Below, piece after piece: positions 24,956-33,894 of a DNA stretch of 64,000 nucleotides (the stretch's first letter is position 1; every line of letters begins with the position of its first letter). The DNA comes from Elusimicrobiota bacterium (GTDB taxonomy: Bacteria > Elusimicrobiota > Elusimicrobia > UBA1565 > UBA9628). A program made the translations under genes and the position numbers. The notes beneath the pieces are model-generated. The model saw nothing but the letters and a program-made list of their open reading frames with translations. It had not been told where the DNA came from and did not search any database. Where the stretch lies: the NCBI GenBank assembly GCA_016212855.1, contig JACRDP010000024.1:1-64000 (forward strand), in the 5' to 3' direction.

Positions 24956-25699
24956 TCACTTCACGATCTCCATGGTGATGAAGAGGAAGAGCGACTTCTG
25001 CTCCTCGACCACCGTCGTCGTCGTGAAGAGCAGGCCGAGGATCGGAATGCTGCCGAGGAAGGGCACCTTGGACTTGGCCACGTTCTTGGTGCTGGACTTG
25101 AGGCCGCCGATGACGAGAGTCTCGCCGCTCTTGATCTCGACGGCGGTCTGAATCTGGCGCGTGACGATCGAGGGCACGGCGGTGTTGCCGACCTGCACCG
25201 GCTTCGAGAAATCCACGTTCGACACCTCGAGCTGCAGCTCGGCGCGGATCGTGTCCTTCTTGTTCGGGTTGATCACCGGCACGATGTTGAGGATCACGCC
25301 GAACTTCTTGAAGTCGGCGGTCACCGTGCCGTTGCCGTTGGCCGACGGAAAGGGAATTTCTCCGCCGACGACGAAGTTCGCCTGAGACTGGGCCTGCACG
25401 ACGACCTTCGGGTTGGACAGAAGCTGGGCCTTGCCCTCGGTCTCCATCATCTTGAGCTGGGTCTGGAGCTGCGTTTGGCGCGCGAAGTCGCCGAGCCGGT
25501 AGATGCCCGGTATCGTCTTTTCCGCGTAGCCGATGCCCGCCGCGAAGGGTGTCCATGAAAAACCGATGTCCCGCTGCACGGAGCCGGAGATTTCGACGAT
25601 GTCCGCGGAGACGGCGATCAGCGAGTCTTCCGGCTGGGCCGAAGCCCGGGCCGCAAGCGCGCAAACGAGCGCCGTCGCCGTCCACAGTTGTCGATTCAT
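24956..25699 (-). CDS. short secretin-domain protein (RcpA/CpaC-like)
   Basis: 247 aa with a signal peptide (1-21). The rest is essentially only the C-terminal secretin (type II/III secretion) domain: LLSNPKVVVQAQSQANFVVG, GGEIPFPS, FKKFGVILNIVPVI, RQIQTAVEIKSGETLVIGGL and FLGSIPILGLLF. CpaC/RcpA secretins are usually 400-550 aa with an N-terminal domain and BON domain; those are missing here. It would form the outer-membrane channel for the Flp pilus. The missing periplasmic ring may be supplied by another protein, such as the exported domain of TadB or the TPR protein (inference). It lies between cpaB and tadZA in the operon. Confidence 0.88.
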   Translation of the reverse strand: MNRQLWTATALVCALAARASAQPEDSLIAVSADIVEISGSVQRDIGFSWTPFAAGIGYAEKTIPGIYRLGDFARQTQLQTQLKMMETEGKAQLLSNPKVVVQAQSQANFVVGGEIPFPSANGNGTVTADFKKFGVILNIVPVINPNKKDTIRAELQLEVSNVDFSKPVQVGNTAVPSIVTRQIQTAVEIKSGETLVIGGLKSSTKNVAKSKVPFLGSIPILGLLFTTTTVVEEQKSLFLFITMEIVK

Positions 25700-25732
25700 G
25701 TTGTCGAGTCTTAGTGAGTCAGTTCAGCCGTA

Positions 25733-26488
25733 CTAACGGAAAAGCTTGCGGAAACTGGCCATCTCCATCGGATGCATCTCGGCGTCTCCCAGGCCGCGCA
25801 TGATGACCGTCGTGTCGCCCTGCTTGATGGCCAGGGCCAGATATTGGGCTTCGTTCGGGTTGAGGGCGAGGCTGACGGAGGCCTTTTCGGAGAACGCGGC
25901 GGATTTCTCCTCCTTGTCCCCCAGGTTCTTGAACTGCTTCGCGTTCATGCCTTGACCGAGATTGGTGCCGACGGCGATGACGAGCACGTTCTGCAGGATG
26001 GTCGCCGTGACCTTCTCCTTGCGGCCGTCGTTCATGAGCGCGTCGAAGGTGACGAGCACGTCCACGCGGTCGCCGGGCTTGATGAGGATCTTCATCTCCT
26101 GGTCGATAGGCAGGATCGCGCCGCGGTAGCCGGGCGGAATCTTGACGCTGAGGCCGGACTCGGGTGACAACGATATCAGGGAAGACTGGGTCAGCTGGTT
26201 CCCCTTGGGAACCCGGTTGCGGGTCACGAGGTTGACGATCAGCTTCAGATCGCCCTGCGTCTTGATCTCAAAGGAGTCCTGCTGCATGAACTTGCGCGGA
26301 ACCTCGAGGACCTCGACCATGTCTTCCTTCAGCACGGTGCGTTCCGGGATGTCGACGCGGGCGGACAGGACCTTCGCGACTTCATACTGGCCGCGCAGCG
26401 CGCTTTCCTTGCTGGAGAGCACCATGAGATAGAACACGGCGGCGCCCATCGCCAGGAGCATCGGAACCAGTACGCCTTTCTTTTCCAT
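25733..26488 (-). CDS. cpaB: CpaB/RcpC-like pilus assembly protein
   Basis: 251 aa. The N-terminal membrane segment (about 5-24) is followed by an SAF-like domain (VLSARVDIPERTVLKEDMVE, RNRVPKGNQLT). Then comes the RcpC/CpaB core with PPGYRGAILPID, IKPGDRVDVLVTF, TILQNVLVIAVGT and SLALNPNEAQYLALAIKQG. CpaB is a periplasmic partner of the Tad secretin. Position directly upstream of the secretin gene agrees. Confidence 0.92.
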   Translation of the reverse strand: MEKKGVLVPMLLAMGAAVFYLMVLSSKESALRGQYEVAKVLSARVDIPERTVLKEDMVEVLEVPRKFMQQDSFEIKTQGDLKLIVNLVTRNRVPKGNQLTQSSLISLSPESGLSVKIPPGYRGAILPIDQEMKILIKPGDRVDVLVTFDALMNDGRKEKVTATILQNVLVIAVGTNLGQGMNAKQFKNLGDKEEKSAAFSEKASVSLALNPNEAQYLALAIKQGDTTVIMRGLGDAEMHPMEMASFRKLFR

Positions 26489-26500
26489 TTTAGTCGGGTC

Positions 26501-26932
26501 CTATTTTCGCAGCGGAGACTCGATCGGCATGCGGACGACGGCGACCAGCTTGCGCTTGCCGGAGCCCTTGGGATCGGCGAGAAGCGCGCTGCTGATCGGA
26601 AAAATGAGCTTGATGTCGTTGCGGCCGGTGATGATCAGGTCCGAGCTGTCCGAGCCCGACTGCGGATCGGTCAACGTCTTCTCGATTCCGCAGGAGACCG
26701 TCGCCGACTGTATGATCTGTTGCATAAATTCTTGTAGTTTTCCGCAGCCGTGTCCCGGAGGCGACGTCGTCGTCATCCCGCCGATGCGAGCCACTTCGTA
26801 CGTCGCGTGATTGAGAAGAATCAACTGGAACGACACGTATCCGATCTCCATGATGGTGAAGACGATCGTAAAGAACACGGGCAGGATCAGGAGCATCTCG
26901 ACGACGACCTGACCCTTTGCGGCTTTTTTCAC
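26501..26932 (-). CDS. TadE-like pseudopilin
   Basis: 143 aa. The N-terminus KKAAKGQVVVEMLLILPVFF, with a Glu after the short basic leader, followed by a long hydrophobic helix, is the TadE pattern. The extracytoplasmic part has two Cys (HGCGK and VSCGI), which may form a disulphide. It lies between the Flp pilin genes and cpaB and is likely a minor pilin processed with Flp. Confidence 0.85.
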   Translation of the reverse strand: MKKAAKGQVVVEMLLILPVFFTIVFTIMEIGYVSFQLILLNHATYEVARIGGMTTTSPPGHGCGKLQEFMQQIIQSATVSCGIEKTLTDPQSGSDSSDLIITGRNDIKLIFPISSALLADPKGSGKRKLVAVVRMPIESPLRK

Positions 26933-26998
26933 GGCCTCCTCCTGCTACCCCGCCCGCCCCGGGCCCCCGAAGGGACCCGGGACGGCCGGGCGAACGGC

Positions 26999-27220
26999 CT
27001 AGTTTCCGCCGCCGGTGCCCATCTGACCCGCGGCGCCGGTGATCATCTGCTGGATGTTGTTGAACAGCGTCGGCATGAACTTCTTGAGCATCGCGCCCGA
27101 AACGAGCACGACGCCGACGACGACCGTGAGCATCAGAAGATACTCGACCGTGTTCTGGCCCTTGCGGCTGAGCGCCTTCGCCTTGAGCCTCGTTCCCACC
27201 TGAGACAGTTTCATGAGCAT
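26999..27220 (-). CDS. Flp-type pilin
   Basis: 73 aa from ATG 27220, chosen because AGGGGAG lies about 7 nt upstream; ATG 27214 is an alternative. A Lys/Arg-rich leader precedes SRKGQNTVEYLLMLTVVVG with the hallmark Glu-Tyr (prepilin processing is before the hydrophobic helix), then a short Gly-rich tail. It is typical of Flp/Fap pilins in size. It is preceded by a second pilin gene and followed by a TadE-like gene. Confidence 0.88.
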   Translation of the reverse strand: MLMKLSQVGTRLKAKALSRKGQNTVEYLLMLTVVVGVVLVSGAMLKKFMPTLFNNIQQMITGAAGQMGTGGGN

Positions 27221-27252
27221 TTCGTTCTCCCCTACCAGTGTTTTCATCGACT

Positions 27253-27435
27253 TTACTTCGGATACGTGGACAAGATCTTCACGCCCGCGATCGTGAACAG
27301 CCTTCTCAGCTGTCCTTGAAGGAACCCGTACATGCCCGCGAACACCGTGACGAGCGCCACCGTCGTGAGCAGGTATTCGATGGCCGTCTGGCCGGTCCTT
27401 CCTATTACGATCCGACGAAAAGAACGAGTCTTCAT
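27253..27435 (-). CDS. Flp-type pilin, first gene of the Tad operon
   Basis: 60 aa. A basic leader (MKTRSFRRIVIGRTG) is followed by QTAIEYLLTTVALVTVFAG, which carries the Flp Glu-Tyr signature, and a short C-terminal segment. The ATG lies 8 nt after a TACACT -10 box, so the transcript is effectively leaderless. Two adjacent, dissimilar pilins suggest a major and a minor Flp subunit. Confidence 0.85.
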   Translation of the reverse strand: MKTRSFRRIVIGRTGQTAIEYLLTTVALVTVFAGMYGFLQGQLRRLFTIAGVKILSTYPK

Positions 27436-27443
27436 CCGTTCCG

Positions 27444-27472
27444 AGTGTAACAGCCGACCAATAGCGTGTCAA
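27444..27472 (-). promoter_or_regulatory. Tad operon promoter
   Basis: TTGACA (27467-27472), a 17-nt spacer and TACACT (27444-27449) on the minus strand. ATG 27435 follows after 8 nt, predicting a transcript with 0-3 nt of leader. Confidence 0.7.
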
Positions 27473-27494
27473 TACGTGGGTCATTAAAAAACCA

Positions 27495-28466
27495 TTAAAA
27501 TTTCAACTTGACTGAGATCTGATCGACCGTGCCGAGCGCCCCATAAGGAACGAAGGCGTAGTCCATCGACACGCCGTAGCCGAAGGCCTGGGAGGTGTAC
27601 ATCCCGAAGCCGAAGGACAGGTTGCTCGCCCGATCCAGGCGCAGGGACTTCAAAGTCTCGTCGCTGCTCTGGCCGAGGCTGTCGGCGTTGCGGTAGCCCA
27701 CGCGCAAGGTCAGCTGGCCGACGTCCAAATACTCCTCAGGCAGCTGAAACTCGCCGCCGAGCGAGATGCGCGCGCCGCTGTCCGAAGCCTTGCTCAACTC
27801 GAGGCCCACGGTCACGAAATCGCCGAGCCGCACTCCCGCGCCGCCGCGGGTGATGCGGGCGACGTTGGTCGCGCCGGAGCCGAAGTTCTGCACGGCGAAG
27901 CCGAGCGACAAGGTCGGGTTGGGCTTGAGGATCGCGCCGACGTCGCCGACGAAGGTGTCCTTCACCGCGCCGGCGATGTCCTCGTGGACCACCCGGATGG
28001 AGCTCCCGAGAAAAAGTTTTTCGTACCAAAAGGAGCGGGCGATGCCGATCGACGCGAGCCCGTCGCGCACGCCCACATCCTCTCCGGGCTGAGGCACGCC
28101 CTGCGCGTCGCGCACGTCGAAGCCGCTGATGCTGACGTAGGAGAGGTTCGCGCCCCAGGTCGTGCGCCCCATCGGGTGCGCGTAGCCGAGGTACAGCGGC
28201 GAGTCCACATCCTGGACGTAGCGAAGATAGGAGAAGCTGAGCTCGCGCTGCTGGGTCACGGCGAGGCCGGCCGGGTTCCAGGTCATCGCGTCGGAACCCT
28301 CGGCCAGCGCCACGAACGCGCCGCTCATCGCCATCGCGCGGGCGGAGCCCTGACCGACCTTCAGGAAGTTGGCGCCGCTGGTGCCGGCGTTGGAGTCCGC
28401 GGCCCGCGCCGATGCCGCGCCGAGTAGGACGAAGGAGAGCAGGAGCGCGACCGTGGTCGTTCTCAC
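27495..28466 (-). CDS. PorV/PorQ-family outer-membrane barrel
   Basis: 323 aa with a signal peptide (1-22). It then has the family's opening: GANFLKVGQGSARAMAMSGA and FVALAEGSDAMTWNPAGLA. Alternating beta-strand segments continue to a C-terminal strand ending in Phe (VDQISVKLKF), as in outer-membrane barrels. PorV/PorQ proteins are FadL-like barrels; PorV is the shuttle of the type IX secretion system in Bacteroidota. It overlaps the stop of the preceding FlgD-repeat gene by 4 nt, so the two are translationally coupled. Confidence 0.88.
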   Translation of the reverse strand: MRTTTVALLLSFVLLGAASARAADSNAGTSGANFLKVGQGSARAMAMSGAFVALAEGSDAMTWNPAGLAVTQQRELSFSYLRYVQDVDSPLYLGYAHPMGRTTWGANLSYVSISGFDVRDAQGVPQPGEDVGVRDGLASIGIARSFWYEKLFLGSSIRVVHEDIAGAVKDTFVGDVGAILKPNPTLSLGFAVQNFGSGATNVARITRGGAGVRLGDFVTVGLELSKASDSGARISLGGEFQLPEEYLDVGQLTLRVGYRNADSLGQSSDETLKSLRLDRASNLSFGFGMYTSQAFGYGVSMDYAFVPYGALGTVDQISVKLKF

Positions 28467-31400
28467 GGGATCAGAACCTTCTTGACCGTCTGGAGGACGT
28501 TCTTGCCGCCCTCGGTTTCCTCGACGCGGATCACGGCGAAGTACATGCCGCGAGCGACTTTGTTCCCCGACGAGTTGATCTTGCGCCAGACAAAGGTCAC
28601 GGGTCCGGCCTGGAAGGCGGGCGGGACCTCGCCGAAATTCTTATCGAGCACGAGCTCGCCCGCCATCGTGTGCAGCTTCATCTTCACCTTGGCGCGGAAG
28701 GGCGAGAAAATCTGGAACGTCGTCGAGTCGCCGGTGATCGGGTTCGGATAGTTGAACGTGTTGTTGATGAAGTCCTCGTTCGGCGTCGCCGACGCGTTGC
28801 GCACCAAGGGGATCTCGTCGATGAGACGGTCGAGCGAGAGCGCGCCGGGGTTGAGGACGTTGCCGGTGTTGTCGTCGATCGCGGCCATGTCGGTCGAGCC
28901 GACGATCTTGAACTTGTAGCTGCCGTCCTTCAGCAGCGAGAACTTGAAGTCGGTGCCGTCCCAGGCGTCGTTGATCTGGGTGCGCGCCGGGCGCACGCCG
29001 ACGATGCGTTTGACCAGGGACTGCGACTCGGGAGGCGTGGGGTTGCCGGCGGGATCGAAGGCGGTGCCGCTCTGATAGATCTTAATGGCGACCTTCATGG
29101 TCTCCGACACCTGATAGGAGAGCACGGCCGGACCCGAATCCAGCCGCAAAGGCGTGATCGCGAGGTCGAAGATGCGCAGCGGGTCGAATGCGATGGTCAG
29201 CTGCGCCGTGGCGCCCGACGACAGCACGGAGGCCACGTCCTCGGCGACGGCGCGCACGAGATAGAAGCCCGAGGGCGGGAAGTTGCCCGCGTCGTTGCGG
29301 CCGTCCCAGACGTCGGTCTGCAGGAGCCCGGCGGGGCGGACGGCGCCGGAGATGATCGTGCGCACGACCCCGGCCGGAATGGAGGTGTTGAGGATCTGGA
29401 TCGTCACCGAGGACTGCCGGGTCAGGGAGTAGCTGATCGTGAACGGATGCAAGGTGATGCTGTTGCTGGAGTTGAACAGCTGAGGCGTGTCCGGCAGCAC
29501 GTTGAACGAGGTGAAGATGATCGAGCCGCGCGCCACGGTGATGTTGCCGTACACCCTGTCCGTCGCGAAGTATTTGGGCGTCGTCGTCGACTGCGCGGTC
29601 AGCGTGAAGATGTAGTTCCCGTCGGGCACGAACAGGCCGTTGGCGTCGCGGCCGTCCCAGAATTCGGAGATCTTGAGGCGGCCGGGGCGCAGACCGCGGA
29701 AGGTCACGGCGGGCACGGCCGGGGCGCCGCCCGGGGTCACGACCGAGGTGCTCGTGCAGCCGGCGGGCGGCGACTGCGCCGGGCACGGAGGCCAGGTGCT
29801 GGTGCTGTTGACGATCACCGAGCCGGGAGAGTAGATGTTCCAGGCCATGAACATCGGCTGAGTGAGCTGATAATTGAGGATGACGTTGTCCGAGGCGCCG
29901 GCCAAGAGCGGGGTGACGGCCACGTCGGTGATCCGGAACATATCAACAGGGAACATAGCGGTCGTCGTCGAGACCTTGCTCGGCTGTGCCGCGTCGGCCG
30001 CGGTCAGCTGGACGAGATACGTCCCGGAGGAGACCACCTGGCCGCTGTCGTCGGTGCCGTCGGTCCAGACCTCGGAGTTCCCGAACGAACCCGGGCGCGT
30101 CTCTTGATTGAGAAGCGTCTTGACCAGGACGTTGCCGTTGGCGTTGAAGATCTTCATCGACACGATCGCGTCGCGGGTCAACGTATAACGGAAGGTGAAC
30201 GGGTTGATGCCCGCGACCGCGGGGCTCGAGCCGACCACGGTCGAGGTCGGCGAGACCTGGGTGATGCCGACCATGCCGCGGAGCACGGGGAGGAAGCCGA
30301 TCTTGGCGATCTGCGTCCACACGCGCTTGTCGGTGGCGACGCCCCGGTACGGCGCGCCGCGCTGGGAGGGAAGTGCGGCGTACATCACGAAGATGTAGTC
30401 GCCGTCCTCGACGAGACCGCCGTTGGTGTCGCGACCGTCCCAGAAGCTGATCACCGACGAGCGCAAAGTCTTGACCTCGATGATGCTCCGGACCGGCTGG
30501 ATGTTCGCGGCTCCGCAGGCGCCGAGCGTGGCGCCGAACTGCTTGACGGGCACGATGGGATCGAGACCGGTGGGGTCGCCGGCGCTATCGGAGACGTTGC
30601 TGAGTGGCGCGGCGCCGCCGGCGCCGGCCACCGGACAGAACTGCGTGCCGGGCGGGTAGATGTCGATATAGACCGTCGCCGCCTCGGTCAGCAGGTAGGA
30701 CATCACCGCGAGCGAGGTCGCGCCGCCGGTGAGGGGTTGGACGCGGATGTCGGTGATCTGGAGGGGGTCGATCGCCAGCTGGCGGGTCGTCGCCAACGAG
30801 ATGTCGCCGGCGAGATCGGCGCCGAAGCCGGTGTAGTTCGTGAACTGGTCGACGCTGTTGGCCTGGAACACCGCGAGATAATTGGCCGCCGGCAGGACGT
30901 TGCCGTTGTCGTCGCGGCCGTCCCAGGAGTCGCCGTTGAGCAAGGTCCCCTGGGGCGTGCCTTCGCCGACCTTCGGCAGGCCGGGCACCACGGTCCGCAG
31001 CTGCGTGTAAGGCGGCAGCGAATCGTTGATGGTCACGTACATCGTCGCGTCCTTCGACAGGCGGTAGGTGAAGTTGTAGGGCTGGGCGGCCACGCCCGTG
31101 ATGTTGCCGACCACGGTCGGCGAGGAGCGCACCACGTGGACGTTCGTGACATCCACCGCGATGGGCTTCTGCGAGACGGCGAGGTTGTTGCTGTTGAGCG
31201 TCGCGCCGGAGGGATAGGCGCGGGTCGCGGTGATCTGGATGTTGCCGCTGGTGCCGACCTGGTTGGTCTTGACCGCGACGCGAAAGCCGTACTGGCCGTT
31301 GGTTTTGCCGAACTCGCCCTGGATGTTGGCCGAGCCGTCCCACTGGACGCAGGCGCCCCAGTTGCCGCAGCCGATGATGCCGGCGCCGTTGGGAACCGTG

Positions 31401-31963
31401 AGGCAGCCCGGGCTGGGCGCGTTGGGACCGGCCACGCCGGGCACGTCGATGAAGAACGTGCGCAGGGGCGGGGTCGAGGCCGGGTCGAGCGGGTTGGAGC
31501 CGTCCTGGAACTTGAACAGCTCGAAGCTGATCTCGTCGAGGTAGACGTCGCCGGCGGCGGCGTTCTGCACGCCGATCTGGGTGCACAGGAACACGCGGTC
31601 GTTGCAGTAGTTGTAGCCGACCGTGCCGTTGGGCATGAGCACGCCGTTGACGTTGGTGTTGTTGCTCAGCGGAACGAGATTGCAGCGCGCCTGGCCGTTC
31701 GCGTCGAACTCGATGTGCGGCTCGTTGGAGATGTCTCCGTTCAAGGGGCCGAACGTATTCGGCAGCGGGCACAGGAACCGGAGGGGAATCGGGCCGAAGA
31801 CCTCGCATCGGGCGGGATTGGCGCCGTCGATCTGCGGGGCGACGTACGCGGTGTTGATGAACACCTGCACCGACTGCGCCGCGGCGCCGAGCGGGAGGAA
31901 GGCGACGGCCGCGGTCAAAGCGATCGCGCGCGTCAGGCTCGTGATGCACCGGTGTCGATTCAT
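28463..31963 (-). CDS. large exported protein with repeated FlgD-Ig-like domains
   Basis: 1166 aa. A signal peptide (about 1-33, ending GAAAQ) precedes an N-terminal Cys-containing domain. Then follow at least six repeats with the core W-DG-R/T-D/N..G....G.Y (for example SWDGRDDNGNVLPAANY, FWDGRDTNGGLVEDGDY, VWDGRNDAGNFPPSGFY), each paired with an Ig-like strand region. The C-terminal domain holds FNYPNPITGD and VARGMYFAVIRVEE, the YPNP type of ending common on surface proteins exported across the outer membrane. A cell-surface or secreted structural role is likely. The coupled PorV-type gene suggests a dedicated export or anchoring partner (inference). Confidence 0.85.
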   Translation of the reverse strand: MNRHRCITSLTRAIALTAAVAFLPLGAAAQSVQVFINTAYVAPQIDGANPARCEVFGPIPLRFLCPLPNTFGPLNGDISNEPHIEFDANGQARCNLVPLSNNTNVNGVLMPNGTVGYNYCNDRVFLCTQIGVQNAAAGDVYLDEISFELFKFQDGSNPLDPASTPPLRTFFIDVPGVAGPNAPSPGCLTVPNGAGIIGCGNWGACVQWDGSANIQGEFGKTNGQYGFRVAVKTNQVGTSGNIQITATRAYPSGATLNSNNLAVSQKPIAVDVTNVHVVRSSPTVVGNITGVAAQPYNFTYRLSKDATMYVTINDSLPPYTQLRTVVPGLPKVGEGTPQGTLLNGDSWDGRDDNGNVLPAANYLAVFQANSVDQFTNYTGFGADLAGDISLATTRQLAIDPLQITDIRVQPLTGGATSLAVMSYLLTEAATVYIDIYPPGTQFCPVAGAGGAAPLSNVSDSAGDPTGLDPIVPVKQFGATLGACGAANIQPVRSIIEVKTLRSSVISFWDGRDTNGGLVEDGDYIFVMYAALPSQRGAPYRGVATDKRVWTQIAKIGFLPVLRGMVGITQVSPTSTVVGSSPAVAGINPFTFRYTLTRDAIVSMKIFNANGNVLVKTLLNQETRPGSFGNSEVWTDGTDDSGQVVSSGTYLVQLTAADAAQPSKVSTTTAMFPVDMFRITDVAVTPLLAGASDNVILNYQLTQPMFMAWNIYSPGSVIVNSTSTWPPCPAQSPPAGCTSTSVVTPGGAPAVPAVTFRGLRPGRLKISEFWDGRDANGLFVPDGNYIFTLTAQSTTTPKYFATDRVYGNITVARGSIIFTSFNVLPDTPQLFNSSNSITLHPFTISYSLTRQSSVTIQILNTSIPAGVVRTIISGAVRPAGLLQTDVWDGRNDAGNFPPSGFYLVRAVAEDVASVLSSGATAQLTIAFDPLRIFDLAITPLRLDSGPAVLSYQVSETMKVAIKIYQSGTAFDPAGNPTPPESQSLVKRIVGVRPARTQINDAWDGTDFKFSLLKDGSYKFKIVGSTDMAAIDDNTGNVLNPGALSLDRLIDEIPLVRNASATPNEDFINNTFNYPNPITGDSTTFQIFSPFRAKVKMKLHTMAGELVLDKNFGEVPPAFQAGPVTFVWRKINSSGNKVARGMYFAVIRVEETEGGKNVLQTVKKVLIP

Positions 31964-32037
31964 GTTGTGATGTTCGTTGGCGCGGCGTCGAAGGTAAGAC
32001 TATACAGTACGGGCGTTACCTGCTGATTAAAGGATTG

Positions 32038-33831
32038 TTAAAAGATGGCAAAGGGAATTCTGCGCCGTAGTCGCAGCCGCAGCAGGGCCGGCGCGGACCG
32101 TTCGGCCGTGGGGCCGGCGAGCACGTACAGCCTCAACCCGTTCTCACCCTGGAGAACGGCGAAGCCGGCCATGGCCTCGTCGGGCGCGGCGTGATTTTCC
32201 TTGAGCGTGAAGCGGTCGTTTTCGAGAGCGTAGATCATGAGGCGGCGCGACTTCGTGTCATGCAGCCAGAGCCGGCCGTTGAGCCAGGCCAAGGCGTTGG
32301 GCACCACGTCTTCCTCTATAGGGTAGGACTTGTGCGTCGCCTCATCGGCGCCATGGCGGTACAGCGCGCGGTTGACCGCGTCGTAGGACCACAAAGTCGC
32401 GCCGTCGTAGGCGAGGGCGGTCGGCGCCGGGCCGGGCGAAGGCAAAGAGAGAAGCGGGGTCTCGGGGCTTTGCGGCGACAGGCGCAGCAGGCGCGCGCGC
32501 GCCGCGTCGAGCAGCCACATCCGTCCGTCGCCGAAGGCGAGCGCGGTCGGCCGCAGCGGTCCGCCGGCCGGGGCGGCGACCTCGCGGACGGAACGGCGGG
32601 GATCGGCGGGATCTAAGGCAACAAGGCGCCCGCTCCAATCAGCGACCCACAGCAACGTTCCGTCAAAAGCGAGCGCGGCGGGGTTGGGCGACGAGACGGG
32701 CGCCACGGACTCGGGCTCGTAGCGCCATTCGCGGGCCCAATGCCACGCGGGATAGGCGGCCGCGAAGAGCCCGGCGGCGGCCAGAACGAGGACGGCGGCC
32801 CGCGTGCGGCGCGCGCGGGAGCTCAGGGCGTGCCCGGCCTCGACGCCGGCGCGGGCCTCCCGGGATTCGAGCGTCTTCATGCGCTCGGCGACCTTGTCGG
32901 CGACGTCGCTCGTCTCGCGAATCTTTCCGGAGAGGCTCTCCGTGAACGAGAGATGGGACTTCTCCTTCTCCTGAAGCTCCGCGTGCCACGCCTCGCGCTC
33001 GCGGCGCAAAGTCTCCTCCCACTGCGCGAGCTCCTGGCGCTGCGCCTCCCAGGTCGAGCGTTCGCGGTCCCAGAGCTCGCGCCACTGCGCCCGCTCTTCC
33101 TCCCACAGCTTCTGGAGGTCGTTGAAATGCGCCTCGACCTCCTCGGTCTTCTTGAGCGCGCGCGCGCGCTCCTCTTCGACGCGGGTCCGCTCATGACGTT
33201 CGAGCAGGAGCTCCGCCAAAGTCTTCTCCAAGGCGTTCTTGGCCTCGGCGAGCCCGCCCTTGAGCGCGATCACCGACTGGTCGGCCTCGGCGGCTTCCTT
33301 TTGGCGTCGTTCGGCCGCCGTCTGGATGTTCTTGAGGTCGACGAGGCTCTGGGCCTCGCGCTTGCCCCACCGCGACTCGGCCTCGCGCGCGCGGGCGGCC
33401 TCGGCGGCGAAGCGCGCGCGGGATTCCTCGAGCGCGGCCTGCAGCGCGCGCCGCTCTTCCTCGTGGCGGGCCTTCTCGCTCGCCAACGCCCGGGCCGCGC
33501 TCTCCAGGCGCTGTTGCGCGTCGAGCAGCTGCGCGAACTCGAGCTCCTGTCCGCCCTCGGCGCGGGCGCGCATCTCGTCGGCCTCGGCCTGATACGCCTC
33601 GGCGCGGGCGCGCCAATGCTTCAGCGCCTCCTCCTTCGCCTCGATCGCCTCCGCGGCGGCCGACTCGCGGCGCCGCTGCTGGGCCTTGAGCATGGCGACC
33701 GTCTCCCAGGCGAGCTCGGCGCCCGCGGACGGCGGCGTCCAGGGCACGACGGCCTCCGTGGAGGCTGTGCCGAGACGCGTCCAGAGACGCTCGATCTCGC
33801 GGTTCAGGTCTTCGGGCGGCAGTTGTCCCAT
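32038..33831 (-). CDS. coiled-coil membrane protein with C-terminal beta-propeller-like domain
   Basis: 597 aa. Residues 50-335 are an almost continuous Ala/Glu/Arg coiled coil. A membrane helix lies near 342-362 (AAVLVLAAAGLFAAAYPAW). The C-terminal 220 residues consist of repeats such as PNPAALAFDGTLLWVADW, PTALAFGDGRMWLLDA, PTALAYDGATLWSYDA and PNALAWLNGRLWLHDT, spaced about 45 residues, typical of NHL/WD-like propeller blades. The topology implies a cytoplasmic coiled coil and a periplasmic propeller. No family name is assigned. TATACT lies 10 nt before ATG 33831. Confidence 0.8.
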   Translation of the reverse strand: MGQLPPEDLNREIERLWTRLGTASTEAVVPWTPPSAGAELAWETVAMLKAQQRRRESAAAEAIEAKEEALKHWRARAEAYQAEADEMRARAEGGQELEFAQLLDAQQRLESAARALASEKARHEEERRALQAALEESRARFAAEAARAREAESRWGKREAQSLVDLKNIQTAAERRQKEAAEADQSVIALKGGLAEAKNALEKTLAELLLERHERTRVEEERARALKKTEEVEAHFNDLQKLWEEERAQWRELWDRERSTWEAQRQELAQWEETLRREREAWHAELQEKEKSHLSFTESLSGKIRETSDVADKVAERMKTLESREARAGVEAGHALSSRARRTRAAVLVLAAAGLFAAAYPAWHWAREWRYEPESVAPVSSPNPAALAFDGTLLWVADWSGRLVALDPADPRRSVREVAAPAGGPLRPTALAFGDGRMWLLDAARARLLRLSPQSPETPLLSLPSPGPAPTALAYDGATLWSYDAVNRALYRHGADEATHKSYPIEEDVVPNALAWLNGRLWLHDTKSRRLMIYALENDRFTLKENHAAPDEAMAGFAVLQGENGLRLYVLAGPTAERSAPALLRLRLRRRIPFAIF

Positions 33832-33894
33832 GGCCGTCCTCAGTATAGCGGCGGCGCCGCCGTCATTTTTTTCGGAAATGTGAACAGCGCGACG

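Noticed and set aside
28412..32026. 1204-codon open frame on the plus strand
   Set aside because: It is antisense to the FlgD-repeat gene, is Arg/Val/Asp/Gly-biased as expected for a complementary frame of high-GC DNA, and has no domain or ribosome-binding site.
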